64,000 bases of DNA, from NCBI RefSeq assembly GCF_031010175.1, contig NZ_JAUAMB010000005.1, positions 141,176 to 205,175 of the forward strand, read 5' to 3'. The DNA comes from Halomonas sp. SpR1 (GTDB taxonomy: Bacteria; Pseudomonadota; Gammaproteobacteria; Pseudomonadales; Halomonadaceae). A program made the translations under genes and the position numbers. The notes beneath the pieces are model-generated. The model worked only from the letters and a program-made list of their open reading frames with translations, ran no database searches and was not told the origin of the DNA. Position 1 is the first letter of the stretch. Each line of letters starts with the position of its first letter. Of this stretch, positions 18,938-28,825 are shown in pieces.

Positions 18938-21179
18938 GGCACCACCTCTCCAGTGCGGAATGCGTATGCGCTGCGGCAAGCCTTAACGCACTGAACGCTT
19001 CATCAAGCTGCCTGGATGTGGAGCGTTGAGTTTTGGCCAATAGCTCAAGCTGCTTTGCCCGTTCGGCAAGTTGGTCTGCCCCGATGCTCAATGACTCGCC
19101 GCGCAACTGGTGAGCAAGCCGCACGATCTGTTGCTCCTGTTCTGGCGTCAACGGCGTTGCAGCCAGGCAAGAAGCCAATTGCGCGGAGTAATCGCTTACT
19201 TGCTGGTGATAAAGCATGATTAGCTGAATCATGCTCGCTTCCCCCAGCGTCGTTTTCAGCATGCAAAGGGTGTCGCTATTAAGCAACGAGTGCTCCCCGG
19301 TTAGCGTCGGCGACGCTGCTAGCGTTCTTAAAGTGGCGTCCGGGGTCGCAAAAATCTGCAACGCCAGCACGTTACTCAGTGCAGAAAGCGACAGCGGCTT
19401 GGTGATGTAATCATTCATACCCGCTGCCAGGCAGCGTTGTCGGTCATCTTCAGCGCCTCCGGCCGTCATGGCGACGATCGGTACACTGGCTAACCAGCCG
19501 CCCTGTTCACGCAGCCGTCGCGTAACTGTCAGGCCATCCATATCGGGCAGTTGAATATCCATAAAGATCAGATGCACCTGCTGCGACTGAGCCATGGCCA
19601 GGGCATCACGACCACTCTCTGCCCAAACTATGTCACAGCCCAAGCGCGCCAATAAGCCCATCGCGACTTTGCGGTTAACGGCGTTATCCTCTACCAAAAG
19701 CAGTTTTGTGCCGGTAAAGTCACGCTTGGGCGCTGGGGGGAGCGATGTTGTTACGGGGTCAGCGGCGATCAAGGGTAACTCGCACCAGAAAGTACTCCCC
19801 TGGCCTAACTGGCTTTTTACCCCTAGTCGTCCTTGCATGGCTTCGCTTAACCGCTTGCAAATTGCCAGCCCTAGTCCTGTACCACCAAACCGTCGAGCCA
19901 CCGACGCATCCGCCTGCTGAAAAGGCTCAAAAAGGCGTTCCTGTTGCTGCTCGCTTAGACCACACCCCGTATCACTAATCTCAAAGAGCAACTGCCCCAC
20001 CGTGGAGGAGACCCGTACGCTGACCTCACCGTGATCGGTGAATTTGATTGCATTAGCGATTAGATTAAGCAAAATTTGCCGCAATCGACCCGCATCGACC
20101 TGCACCCACGCTGGCACCAACGAATCCACATTAACCCTTAGCGCTAACCCTTTCATTTTGGCTCGAGGGGCAAATAGCACCACCACGCTATCAACCAGCG
20201 GTTTGAGCTCCGTGGGCGATGTTTCGAGGGTTAAGTGCCCTGCTTCGATTTTTGAGAAATCGAGGATTTCATTGATCATTGCCAGCAATTGATTGGCGCT
20301 GTCGTGGATCGTATGGGCGTAATCCTCGACCTGAGCGGGGCTCGCTGATTCGCGCAACAGCTCACTCATACCAATAACGCCGTTCAGCGGTGTGCGAATT
20401 TCATGGCTAACCATTGCCAAAAAGTCTGATTTGGCTTGGTTCGCCGCTTGAGCCTGTTTGGCGGTCACTTCCAGTTGACGGCCAAGCTGCTCCTGAATCC
20501 GCCTTATCGCCGCACTCTCACGCATTTCACGCACTAAAAAGGCTATTACCAGAAAGGCCGCTAAGCTCATACCAATAATCAGGGTCATGAGAAGCTTGTA
20601 AAGCAGACTGAGCTGAGCGCGCTCTTCCGTTGCCGATTCAGCTAAGTAGCCGTTAATAGCAATAACCAGTCTTTCAGTGAGACGCGTTAACGCCTGCAGT
20701 TCTTCTTCCAGCGATGCGACCGGCAGTCGATCAAGCTCCTCATCTGGCACGCCCCCAGAACTGGAGGGAAACAGGCTATCCAGCAAATCAAGCTGCTGCT
20801 GGATTTGGCCTAGCAGCTCACGGGCGGTATCAATCTGCTGCATGAGGTTGCGGACTTCACCATCGTTTAGCAGTGTCATGCGACTATAGAGCAACTCAAA
20901 GCGAAGATTTAGCTCCTCACGTGCCTTAGGTGATAACGGCTCCCGAGTTACTGCCAACAAATGGTTGAGTAGCTGTACCGCATCGCGATCCAGCTTATAG
21001 ACAACCCAAGCGGTGTCTTCCCGCAAGCTTTGAGTGAGATTTTCTTGCCGCCAAGCAGCGAGGGTAGCGACGACCAATGCCGCAGCAAATAGTAGTACCG
21101 CCACAATAGCAACGAGCTTAAAACGACGAGGATAACGCAGTAGGCTTGAGGCCCGCGCATTAGAAGCGCTAGAGAACAT
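18918..21179 (-). CDS. Membrane hybrid histidine kinase with receiver and Hpt domains
   Basis: The 753-residue protein has TM1 (20-42), a mostly helical periplasmic domain (43-190), TM2 (193-216), HisKA with H259 ([18 protein letters not shown]), HATPase ([19 protein letters not shown]), a receiver domain with D541 ([13 protein letters not shown]), and a C-terminal Hpt domain with H689 ([14 protein letters not shown]). It is therefore a complete phosphorelay lacking only a final response regulator. It overlaps the periplasmic protein gene upstream by 11 bases and nosP downstream by 20, placing it in the same operon as nosP-nahK. The stimulus is unknown. Confidence 0.88.
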   Translation of the reverse strand: MFSSASNARASSLLRYPRRFKLVAIVAVLLFAAALVVATLAAWRQENLTQSLREDTAWVVYKLDRDAVQLLNHLLAVTREPLSPKAREELNLRFELLYSRMTLLNDGEVRNLMQQIDTARELLGQIQQQLDLLDSLFPSSSGGVPDEELDRLPVASLEEELQALTRLTERLVIAINGYLAESATEERAQLSLLYKLLMTLIIGMSLAAFLVIAFLVREMRESAAIRRIQEQLGRQLEVTAKQAQAANQAKSDFLAMVSHEIRTPLNGVIGMSELLRESASPAQVEDYAHTIHDSANQLLAMINEILDFSKIEAGHLTLETSPTELKPLVDSVVVLFAPRAKMKGLALRVNVDSLVPAWVQVDAGRLRQILLNLIANAIKFTDHGEVSVRVSSTVGQLLFEISDTGCGLSEQQQERLFEPFQQADASVARRFGGTGLGLAICKRLSEAMQGRLGVKSQLGQGSTFWCELPLIAADPVTTSLPPAPKRDFTGTKLLLVEDNAVNRKVAMGLLARLGCDIVWAESGRDALAMAQSQQVHLIFMDIQLPDMDGLTVTRRLREQGGWLASVPIVAMTAGGAEDDRQRCLAAGMNDYITKPLSLSALSNVLALQIFATPDATLRTLAASPTLTGEHSLLNSDTLCMLKTTLGEASMIQLIMLYHQQVSDYSAQLASCLAATPLTPEQEQQIVRLAHQLRGESLSIGADQLAERAKQLELLAKTQRSTSRQLDEAFSALRLAAAHTHSALERWCRDHLSS

Positions 21180-21681
21180 TAATATGCATAACCTGCCATA
21201 CCGCTCTAAAGCGAATTTTCTCGCTTAACAGCGTTTCATCTTGATCAAAAGGGTATAGCACCCACAAAGGGCCATATTCCCGAATCGGAATCGCCTCACC
21301 GTTTTTTTGCATGGCTAAGATGACATCGTACTCATTAAAATCGCTAACCGGTATTTCGGCTTCGTAGCCGTTCAGCGCGGAGACATGAACTGCATCATAG
21401 TCTGAGCTTACCATCGCCAGCAGGTCACGCATCAAAGGGCCACTATAGTGGCTACTGCCTTCTGTCCAAGGCGTACTCGTCTCAAATTCGTGCTGTGGTA
21501 AAGCCGCTAACATGGCACGGTCAAACTGCGCTTCACTCCCTTCGTTCGTATGGTCGATCTTACCGCTGATAGTCAAGATAACGGGCCCGTTAGGCTCCTC
21601 TAAGCCATCGGCTGATTGAGCAAACCCCGCATGGGGAGTGCTGAACATCAACACGACCCACCCCAATAACACCGCTTTCAC
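21169..21681 (-). CDS. Periplasmic protein with molybdopterin-oxidoreductase-like fold
   Basis: About 170 residues with a signal peptide (MKAVLLGWVVLMFSTPHAGFA). The mature part, with STPWTEGSSHYSGPLMRDLL and WVLYPFDQ, resembles the small periplasmic proteins that share the sulfite-oxidase-type molybdopterin-binding fold. Proteins of this type are often encoded beside membrane histidine kinases, where they may act as accessory sensors rather than enzymes. I prefer the GTG at 21681 (GAGGTG upstream) to an in-frame GTG at 21705. It is the first gene of the four-gene kinase operon. Whether a cofactor is bound is unclear. Confidence 0.65.
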   Translation of the reverse strand: MKAVLLGWVVLMFSTPHAGFAQSADGLEEPNGPVILTISGKIDHTNEGSEAQFDRAMLAALPQHEFETSTPWTEGSSHYSGPLMRDLLAMVSSDYDAVHVSALNGYEAEIPVSDFNEYDVILAMQKNGEAIPIREYGPLWVLYPFDQDETLLSEKIRFRAVWQVMHINVL

Positions 21682-21831
21682 AGTAGACACCTCGCACAAG
21701 ATCACTCTCAGGGTACAGCACCCAGGAGCAGCAAAAGAAGATAGCGTAAAGATTACGCCATCTCCTTGATCAGGTCAGGGCAAATACTATTTTTTTGGTC
21801 ACTGAAGTGTTATTGAGTGTTCACAGTTGAG

Positions 21832-22650
21832 TTACGATTTGATTTCCTCTATGGGTTCAAAGCGCACTAACTCTTCGTAGGCGTGCCAGCTAGCGTGGCC
21901 TAACACTGGCAGGATTAGCGCCAAGCCAATATAAAACGTCATGACGCCAACCAGAACACACAGGGTAAGAATCACCGCCCATAGCAACATCACGCGAAAA
22001 TTACGTGCAACGCAACGTACACTCGCTTCGATACCTTCCATAAAGGTTAAGTCTTGATCCATCAGCGTGGGAATCGCTACAACGCTGATAGTAAAGGCGC
22101 CAAAGGCAAGAATGCCGCCCGCTACCGTACCTACAGCCAGCATCCCCAAGCCTTCTGAGGTCGTCAGCAACGCGGTATAGAGCGAAGCGGGGCTGGGCAC
22201 TTCAAAGCCAAAAAACAGCGCAAACAGCAGCGTGGCCAAACGAATCCAAGCGAGGAAGAAGATCATCATCATAACGCCCATCATCGCCAACTGCCCTGCA
22301 TGGGGCTTCCAACTGCCAAATGCATCACCGAGGTTAGGCACTTGACCTCGCTCCAATGCCCGGCTGATACCATAAGAACCAACCGCTACCAACGGGCCAA
22401 TAAACATAAACCCTGCAATCATGGGCAGCAGCCAGTACCAATATCCCATTGTGAAAGCACCGAGGGTAATCGCAATACTAAGGCCCACCCAAAACATGCC
22501 ATATGAAAGGCTCACTACCGTAGCACGGCGAAAGTCCTCAACGCCTGCAGCCAACCACGCCCTGGGTCGATCCAAACCGACCTTATTGATACTGATTTTG
22601 ACGCTGGGCTGATCCGCATGGTGATTTGTTTTTGTTGTAGCCGCATTCAT
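21832..22650 (-). CDS. DUF2189 integral membrane protein
   Basis: The 272-residue protein has a soluble N-terminus of about 50 residues and about six hydrophobic segments. It contains the pattern of DUF2189 proteins (FIGPLVAVGSYGISRALERG followed by further membrane helices and a conserved CVLVGVMTFYIGLALILPVLGHASWHAY-like end). Its function is unknown. The ATG at 22650 has CAGGAGTG at ideal spacing, so the upstream start at 22707 was rejected. It is transcribed alone. Some relatives are annotated as cytochrome c oxidase-associated, but nothing here supports that. Confidence 0.75.
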   Translation of the reverse strand: MNAATTKTNHHADQPSVKISINKVGLDRPRAWLAAGVEDFRRATVVSLSYGMFWVGLSIAITLGAFTMGYWYWLLPMIAGFMFIGPLVAVGSYGISRALERGQVPNLGDAFGSWKPHAGQLAMMGVMMMIFFLAWIRLATLLFALFFGFEVPSPASLYTALLTTSEGLGMLAVGTVAGGILAFGAFTISVVAIPTLMDQDLTFMEGIEASVRCVARNFRVMLLWAVILTLCVLVGVMTFYIGLALILPVLGHASWHAYEELVRFEPIEEIKS

Positions 22651-22911
22651 GGCATCACTCCTGTTGTTCCTGATATAGATCCTGGATTCAGGATTTACCT
22701 CTATCACATCAACGCTCGATTCCCGCCGATGGTATTAATGCCAAATTAATGGCTTAACAATCTTCATTAATACTCTCTTAATGTAGCTGACCAACGCACT
22801 TGAAGGATCGCACTTTGAGATACGCGTACAAAAAATCCACGAAATAGCGGTTAAGCGCCAATTAAATTGCTGCGTTAGCAAAAGCAAATGTAGTTAAGCT
22901 GCTACTACCGG

Positions 22912-22946
22912 CTAAAAAAAACTCCGAGCTAGCTGCCCGGAGTTTT
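22912..22946. terminator. Bidirectional terminator below the UspA/TRAP operon
   Basis: AAAACTCCG / CGGAGTTTT stem with a 12-base interior; on the reverse strand it runs into eight T, ending the uspA-TRAP transcript. The rest of the 350-base gap 22651-23000 is AT-rich upstream sequence for the DUF2189 gene with several TTAAT repeats near 22734-22785 and no gene that I can see. Confidence 0.85.
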
Positions 22947-23000
22947 GATTTTGCCTATGTGGCCGTCTAATGCTGACGCCGTACTGCGTGTACGTCGTAA

Positions 23001-23429
23001 CTAGCGCACAATCATTACCGACATTTTGGCATGGTGCACAACGTGTTCTGCATTGGGACCGAGCACATAATCGACAAACTTTCGCTTGGTATGGGAGGCC
23101 ATAACGATCAGGTCGACATCCAACTTTTTGCCTGCCTTGATAATCGCCTCCCAGGGCGATCCATCCACAATGACACTTTGCACTTGAATATCATCAGGCA
23201 CATTCGCCTTGATGAAGGCGTGAAGTGCCTCGGTGATCGCCGCATGCGCTTTTTCAGTGAAGTCCTTGGGGAAATAGGAGCCCACCATGGGCATGCGATA
23301 GTCCGGTAGTACCGTCACCACATGCAGCGAGGCACCGAACGTCCGACATAACGTCAGGGCTGTTGGCAGCGCCTTCGACCAAGAGGACTCCTCGTTCAGA
23401 TCCACCGGCAACATGATCTTGCTATACAT
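23001..23429 (-). CDS. UspA-family universal stress protein
   Basis: The 142-residue protein is a single Usp domain. The usual nucleotide-binding signature (G-2x-G-9x-G-S/T) is degenerate: the region reads ASHTKRKFVDYVLGPNAEHV, with several glycines replaced. ATP binding is thus doubtful. The ATG at 23429 has AAGGAGAAGG upstream, making it a better start than the ATG at 23444. It is the last gene of a TRAP operon, an arrangement also known for TeaD of the Halomonas ectoine carrier TeaABC, where the Usp protein modulates transport; a similar role is inferred. Confidence 0.85.
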   Translation of the reverse strand: MYSKIMLPVDLNEESSWSKALPTALTLCRTFGASLHVVTVLPDYRMPMVGSYFPKDFTEKAHAAITEALHAFIKANVPDDIQVQSVIVDGSPWEAIIKAGKKLDVDLIVMASHTKRKFVDYVLGPNAEHVVHHAKMSVMIVR

Positions 23430-23440
23430 GGCCTTCTCCT

Positions 23441-26035
23441 TCATGCGGTGGCAGTGGCTGACGTGTTAGCACGACGTCGGCGCTGCATCAAAACAATCAA
23501 CCCAAAGACCAGGAAGGCAGGAATCCACATTAGCTCTTTCGTCCAGCGATCGACGGGAGCCAGCACTTCGATGATCTCTTGATCGAAGTCGAAGCCGAGT
23601 TCTGCCGCTTGGCTGCCGTAAGTCACCATATCAATGGTAGTCTTGCCGTCTTCAATAAACAGCTCCATGCCCAGGTTATCGAGCCGCTCCTGGCCTGTTT
23701 CACCGTCAGGTACCGGGAGTGTCATGTAAGTGGTCATGGGATCGCCATAGGCATCGAGACCGGCAATCTGCAGGCGCAGGGTGGAGTCTTCGTCGACATC
23801 GCCCAGCGCTTCGACGAACTGCGCGGGCGGTATCGATTCGTAGGGATCATGGATCCTGTCCATCCAGAAACCGGGCCGGAACAGCGTGAACGCAATCAAC
23901 AACAACAAGATAGACTCATACCAGCGGTTGCGAGTAATCATGAAGCCCTGGGTCGCCGCGGCGAAGATCAGCATGGCGATGGTCGACACCACAAAGATCA
24001 GCACACCCTGCAGGAAGGTCACATCGATTAGCAGTAGGTCGGTGTTAAAGATGAACAGAAACGGTAGCGCCGCGGTGCGCAGGCTGTAATAGAACGCCTG
24101 GAAGCCGGTTCGAATGGGATCGCCACCCGATACTGCCGCCGCCGCAAAGGATGCCAGCCCCACCGGCGGCGTAACGTCGGCCATGATACCGAAGTAGAAC
24201 ACGAACAGGTGTACCGCAATCAACGGCACCAACAAGCCGTTTTGAGCACCCAAACTGACGATGACCGGCGCCAACAGCGCCGATACGACGATATAGTTAG
24301 CCGTCGTGGGTAGCCCCATACCGAGAATCAAGCTAAGCACTGCGGTAAGTAACAAGATCAGCATCAAGTTACCCATGGCAAGCGTTTCCACCACCTCTGC
24401 CAGCACCAGACCCACTCCGGTCTGGGAGACGGCACCAACGATGATCCCTGCGGTGGCGGTAGCGATGCCGATACCGATCATGTTGCGGGCACCGGTGACT
24501 AGGCCGCTCCATAGATCCATCACGCCTTCACGCAGATCTGCACGCATATCGCTGCGGCCCCGGAATATCGACGTAATAGGGCGCTGGGTAAGAATGATAA
24601 AGATCATAAATATCGTGGCCCAGAAGGCAGACAGCCCAGGCGACAACCGCTCCACCATCAGACACCATACCAGCACAATGACCGGCAGGATGTACTGCAA
24701 GCCCACCAGCACCGTCGGCTTGGTTTGCGGCAGCGAAAAGATCGGCTCGTTAGGATCATCAAGTTCGAGTTCGGGGTAACCTGCCGCCAGCTTGAGCAGA
24801 GCGATATAGATGATCGTCAACCCAACCGCTACCACCCAGGGTGTCGCATCGCCCAGTACCGGCTTGAGCCAGCCAAGGCCGTAATAGACCGCCAGGGCGG
24901 TGACCATCATGAGTAGTAAACCACCGAGAAAACCGATCACTTTGTTGACCAGCGGCTTAGGTGGATTGCTGCTTTGAAGCCCCTTCATATTGGCCTTTAG
25001 GGCTTCCAGGTGAACGATATAGACCAGTGCAATATAGGAAATTAGCGCGGGCAGGAAGGCATGTTTGATGACCTCAACATAAGAGATACCGACATATTCG
25101 ACCATCAGGAAAGCGGCCGCCCCCATCACCGGGGGCATAATCTGTCCGTTGACCGATGACGCCACTTCGACAGCACCGGCCTTTTCGGCTGAAAAGCCGA
25201 CACGCTTCATCATCGGCACCGTAAAGGTACCGGTAGTCACCACATTGGCAATCGACGAGCCGGAAATCAGCCCGGTCATGGCCGAGGCCACCACGGCGGC
25301 TTTCGCTGGCCCACCGCGATAGTGCCCGAGCAGCGAGAACGCCACTTTGATGAAGTAGTTACCGGCGCCAGCCTTATCGAGCAAGGCACCGAACAATACA
25401 AACAGGAACACGAAGCTGGTTGAGACCCCCAGGGCAATACCGAAGACCCCCTGAGTCGTCAACCACTGATGATTGATCAAGCCAAAGAGGCTAACCCCGC
25501 CATGGGACAGAATGCCCGGCATCCAAGGGCCGGCCAGGCTATAGATAAGAAAAACCGACGCCACGATCATTAACGGCGGGCCAAGCGCGCGACGAGTCGC
25601 TTCAAGCAGCAGCAGAATCCCGGCGATGCCAATAATAACGTCCTGCAGTATCGGTGCGCCGGGGCGCTGGGATAACTGCTCATAAAACATGAACATGTAT
25701 GCGCCACAAAAAGCTGCAGCCGCTGCAAGCACCCAATCCTGGATCGGCACACGGTCACGAGGCGAGCGCTTAAGTGCCGGATAGGCCATATACGCCAGAA
25801 ACAGCGCAAAGGCTAAGTGAATAGAGCGGGCTTCCGTGGCATTAAAGACGCCAAAACCCAGAATGAAGGGCACTGGGGAAGCGATCCACAGTTGAAAAAG
25901 AGACCACGCTGCCGCAATGCTTACCAATAGCTTCCCAGGCATACCGGCTGGTTTACGGGCTCCCGTATCGCTAGAGGCGACCATATCCTCCAAGTCTACT
26001 CCGGCTTCCGAAGGCCTGTTCTTATCGTCTGTCAT
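23441..26035 (-). CDS. TRAP transporter fused 4TM/12TM permease
   Basis: The 864-residue membrane protein fuses the small (DctQ-like) and large (DctM-like) TRAP permease subunits, as is typical of TAXI-type systems. About 18-20 hydrophobic segments are present; DctM landmarks include GSSIANVVTTGTFTVPMMKRVG, SSVNGQIMPPVMGAAAFLMVEY and GIMADVTPPVGLASFAAAAVSGGDP. The C-terminal ~100 residues form a soluble-looking domain followed by one last TM. It works with the TAXI binding protein encoded upstream, driven by a sodium gradient in the known members. The substrate is unknown. Confidence 0.9.
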   Translation of the reverse strand: MTDDKNRPSEAGVDLEDMVASSDTGARKPAGMPGKLLVSIAAAWSLFQLWIASPVPFILGFGVFNATEARSIHLAFALFLAYMAYPALKRSPRDRVPIQDWVLAAAAAFCGAYMFMFYEQLSQRPGAPILQDVIIGIAGILLLLEATRRALGPPLMIVASVFLIYSLAGPWMPGILSHGGVSLFGLINHQWLTTQGVFGIALGVSTSFVFLFVLFGALLDKAGAGNYFIKVAFSLLGHYRGGPAKAAVVASAMTGLISGSSIANVVTTGTFTVPMMKRVGFSAEKAGAVEVASSVNGQIMPPVMGAAAFLMVEYVGISYVEVIKHAFLPALISYIALVYIVHLEALKANMKGLQSSNPPKPLVNKVIGFLGGLLLMMVTALAVYYGLGWLKPVLGDATPWVVAVGLTIIYIALLKLAAGYPELELDDPNEPIFSLPQTKPTVLVGLQYILPVIVLVWCLMVERLSPGLSAFWATIFMIFIILTQRPITSIFRGRSDMRADLREGVMDLWSGLVTGARNMIGIGIATATAGIIVGAVSQTGVGLVLAEVVETLAMGNLMLILLLTAVLSLILGMGLPTTANYIVVSALLAPVIVSLGAQNGLLVPLIAVHLFVFYFGIMADVTPPVGLASFAAAAVSGGDPIRTGFQAFYYSLRTAALPFLFIFNTDLLLIDVTFLQGVLIFVVSTIAMLIFAAATQGFMITRNRWYESILLLLIAFTLFRPGFWMDRIHDPYESIPPAQFVEALGDVDEDSTLRLQIAGLDAYGDPMTTYMTLPVPDGETGQERLDNLGMELFIEDGKTTIDMVTYGSQAAELGFDFDQEIIEVLAPVDRWTKELMWIPAFLVFGLIVLMQRRRRANTSATATA

Positions 26036-26103
26036 ATGCCTGCCCTGCTCCGAGTCGATTGACGCTTAATTGCCATATCGAAATGCCCTATCAACAAACT
26101 AAA

Positions 26104-26138
26104 CCAAAATGCGCGGCACCCCTGGGGTAACCGCGCAT
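26104..26138 (-). terminator. Hairpin between binding-protein and permease genes (partial terminator)
   Basis: On the reverse strand ATGCGCGG / CCGCGCAT with a 14-base loop is followed by TTTGGTTT. It lies between the TAXI binding-protein gene and its permease gene, so it probably lowers rather than stops read-through, or protects the 3' end of the binding-protein message. Confidence 0.65.
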
Positions 26139-26176
26139 TCCTCACTCAGGTAGCAATACTACCTTAGGCTGCTGGA

Positions 26177-27157
26177 TTACTCGATCCAGCCTTGTTCACG
26201 GTAGTAACGCGCCGCACCTTCATGCAGCGGTGCAGAAAGACCTTCAGACACCATCTCTTCCGGATCAAGATTCTCGAATGCAGGGTGCAGACGCTTGAAA
26301 CGATCAAAGTCGTCAAAAACCGCTTTAACGGTCTGGTAGATAACTTCTTCGTCAGCCTCAGCAGTGGTTACAAAGGTTGCTGCCACCCCGAAGGTTTCGA
26401 CATCTTCATCATTGCCGCGATACAGTCCGCCCGGAATGACCGATGCGGAGTAGTAAGGGTATTCCTCAATGATGCCCTGAATGTCTTCGTCATTCAGCGG
26501 AATCAGGCGGGAATCAACGGTGGTGGTCGCTTCCTGAATGGAGCCATTGGGGTGACCCACCACATACACCATGGCATCGACATTATTATCGGAGAGTGCT
26601 GCGGCCTGCTCGGCAGCATCAAGCTGAGATGCCAGCGAGAAGGTATCTTCGGTCCAGCCCTTGGCGTCCATCACCACTTCCATGGTGTTACGCTGGCCTG
26701 AGCCTGGGTTACCGATATTGACGCGCTTGCCTTCCAGATCGTCGAGGGTCTCGATGCCTGAATCAGCACGCGCCAGCAGGGTCAAAGGTTCACCGTGAAC
26801 GCGGAACACGGCCCGCAGCTCTTCGTAGGCGTCACCTTCAAAATTCCCAGTGCCATTGTAGGCCTGATACTGCACATCGGATTGCGCGACACCCATGTCC
26901 AACTCGCCGGACTTGATGCCATTAATATTGGCGACGGAACCGCCAGTGGAAGGTGCATTACACTTGATATTCGAGTCTTCCAAACGATTTACCAGGCGAC
27001 AAATCGACTGACCGACCACGTAATACACACCTGTTTGGCCACCGGTGCCAATAGTGATGAATTGCTCGTTATCCTGGGCCATTGCCGGTGAGGCGAAGGC
27101 AGCGGCGGCAAGTAGCGCACCGGAGAAGGCAGTAGTGGAAAATACATGGCGTTTCAT
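26177..27157 (-). CDS. TAXI-family TRAP solute-binding protein
   Basis: The 326-residue precursor has a Sec signal peptide (cleavage after SPAMA) and the TAXI pattern: ITIGTGGQTGVYYVVGQSICRLVN near the mature N-terminus, STGGSVANINGIKSGELDMGVAQSD, and the GSGQRNT segment. It captures its ligand in the periplasm and passes it to the fused permease encoded downstream. The ATG at 27157 has AGAGGTG upstream, favoured over a GTG two codons earlier. Known TAXI ligands include glutamate and C5 dicarboxylates; this one cannot be specified. Confidence 0.9.
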   Translation of the reverse strand: MKRHVFSTTAFSGALLAAAAFASPAMAQDNEQFITIGTGGQTGVYYVVGQSICRLVNRLEDSNIKCNAPSTGGSVANINGIKSGELDMGVAQSDVQYQAYNGTGNFEGDAYEELRAVFRVHGEPLTLLARADSGIETLDDLEGKRVNIGNPGSGQRNTMEVVMDAKGWTEDTFSLASQLDAAEQAAALSDNNVDAMVYVVGHPNGSIQEATTTVDSRLIPLNDEDIQGIIEEYPYYSASVIPGGLYRGNDEDVETFGVAATFVTTAEADEEVIYQTVKAVFDDFDRFKRLHPAFENLDPEEMVSEGLSAPLHEGAARYYREQGWIE

Positions 27158-27270
27158 GAACACACCTCTTTATATTGATGTTATGAGCGTATTGGATAGT
27201 GCAAGCATCGTGCGCTTTGGTCTCACCTGATGAACCGTTCCCCAGGTGGCCTTGCTCCAAAACGCTTCTT

Positions 27271-27350
27271 AAGACGATCTTTTTTTAAGACAGCCTATCT
27301 TTCGGACAATCTGTTTTTAACACAAACTATTGTGAAGACAAGCTGTTACA
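27271..27350. repeat. Five tandem imperfect 16-bp repeats upstream of the TAXI operon
   Basis: Five head-to-tail units of exactly 16 bp begin at 27271, 27287, 27303, 27319 and 27335. The consensus is AAGACAANCTNTTTTT; positions 4 (A), 5 (C), 9 (C), 10 (T) and 12 (T) are invariant in all five. They lie 114-193 bases upstream of the binding-protein start, in the 363-base gap 27158-27520, the rest of which shows no gene. A regulator array is the likely meaning. Confidence 0.7.
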
Positions 27351-27520
27351 GGCATCCCTTGGACTACCTGATATCCCTACTTTAGCGAAAAAAACCTAAT
27401 TAGCGAAATGTAATGCGCTAAAAATGCGCGTCGCTGACGTCTAATACTCAGTGTAGCGGTCTTCATCGTTTAGGGAGCGTTAATTACTATGCTGCCTTTG
27501 CATGGGCTAAGCGGCCTCCA

Positions 27521-28825
27521 TCAAACGTTATAGCCCAACACTGTGGGCAGCCACAGCGCGATGGCTGGGAAGATCGCCACCAGCGCTAGCGCACAGCCCA
27601 TTGCAACGACAAACAACAGCGCCCATCCAATGGTCTGCTCTAAACGAATTTTGGCCACTTCGGTGGTCACCATCAAATTCACTGCCACCGGCGGGGTAAA
27701 CTGGCCAATCGCAATGTTCATCGCCAGTAGAATCCCAAACCACACCGGGTTCCACTCAAAGTGCTGCATCACGGGGATCAAAATTGGCATCATGATCAGA
27801 TAGATCGAGATCGCATCCAGCAGCATCCCGGCGACCAGCACCGCCAACATCACCAGAATCAGCAGCAGCACGCCGTTATCGGTCAGGCTGATAATCCACT
27901 CCGCTAAATGACGGAACGTACCCAGCATGGTGCCCGCCCAGGCAAAGATACCCGCCAGGGCGATAATCAGCATCACCACGCCAGAAATAATCGCTGCCTC
28001 ACCCAGCAGCTCCCATAAATCACGCAGCGATAGCTCGTGGGTCAAAAACAGCCCGACAATCGCGCCATAAGCCACGGCTACCACCGCTGCTTCGGTAGGG
28101 GTAAATAGGCCCGAACGCAAACCACCCAAGATCAATACCGGTGCAAACAGCGCCGGTATCGCCTGTTTAAACGTAGTGCGTACGCTAAGCCATTCAGCGC
28201 CCTCTACCGGTGTACCGCCCTCCCAGCCGTAGCGTTTGGAAACGAGCATAGCGGGCACCAGCAGCGCCAGCCCCGCCAAAATGCCGGGAAATAGCCCCGC
28301 TGCGAAAAGTGCGCGCAAATCGACACCCGGCACCACAATCGAGTAGAGAATCAACGCCACTGAAGGAGGAATCAGAATAGCGGTAGACGCCGAGGCGGCT
28401 ATCAGCGTGGCGGAAAACGGCTTTGGGTAGCCCGCCTTGGTCATACTCGGCAGCATCACCATCGCCACCGCCGCCGCATCAGCGGGGCCTGATCCACTCA
28501 TGCCGCCCATAATCATGCACACCAGCACCGCCACCAGCGCCAAACCACCATGGCGCGGACCAATTAAGGCCTGAGCAAAACGCACCAAGCGCAGCGCCAC
28601 ACCGGAACGCTCAAAAATCAGCCCCGTTAAGATAAACAGCGGAATCGCAATGAGCGGGTACTTGGCGATGCTGTTGTAGGTGTTGGTACCCATCGTCGCC
28701 AGCATATCCGGCGACAACCCCAGCACGATGCCCACTGCCCCGGAAAGCGCCAGCGAAAACGCTACCGGCACACCCGCGACCAGCAACCCCGCAAAGGCCA
28801 GAATCATCCACACATCAGGACTCAT
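27521..28825 (-). CDS. dctM: TRAP transporter large permease, DctM type
   Basis: The 434-residue protein has about 12 hydrophobic segments and DctM landmarks: IAIPLFILTGLIFERSGVA, MGGMSGSGPADAAAVAMVMLPSM, and NIAIGQFTPPVAVNL near the C-terminus. It is the main translocation subunit. Its start overlaps the dctQ stop by 11 bases. No clear terminator follows. The DctP encoded upstream (29358-30368) supplies the ligand; because a LacI-type sugar regulator gene sits immediately upstream, a sugar-derived acid or keto-sugar is a reasonable guess. Confidence 0.92.
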   Translation of the reverse strand: MSPDVWMILAFAGLLVAGVPVAFSLALSGAVGIVLGLSPDMLATMGTNTYNSIAKYPLIAIPLFILTGLIFERSGVALRLVRFAQALIGPRHGGLALVAVLVCMIMGGMSGSGPADAAAVAMVMLPSMTKAGYPKPFSATLIAASASTAILIPPSVALILYSIVVPGVDLRALFAAGLFPGILAGLALLVPAMLVSKRYGWEGGTPVEGAEWLSVRTTFKQAIPALFAPVLILGGLRSGLFTPTEAAVVAVAYGAIVGLFLTHELSLRDLWELLGEAAIISGVVMLIIALAGIFAWAGTMLGTFRHLAEWIISLTDNGVLLLILVMLAVLVAGMLLDAISIYLIMMPILIPVMQHFEWNPVWFGILLAMNIAIGQFTPPVAVNLMVTTEVAKIRLEQTIGWALLFVVAMGCALALVAIFPAIALWLPTVLGYNV

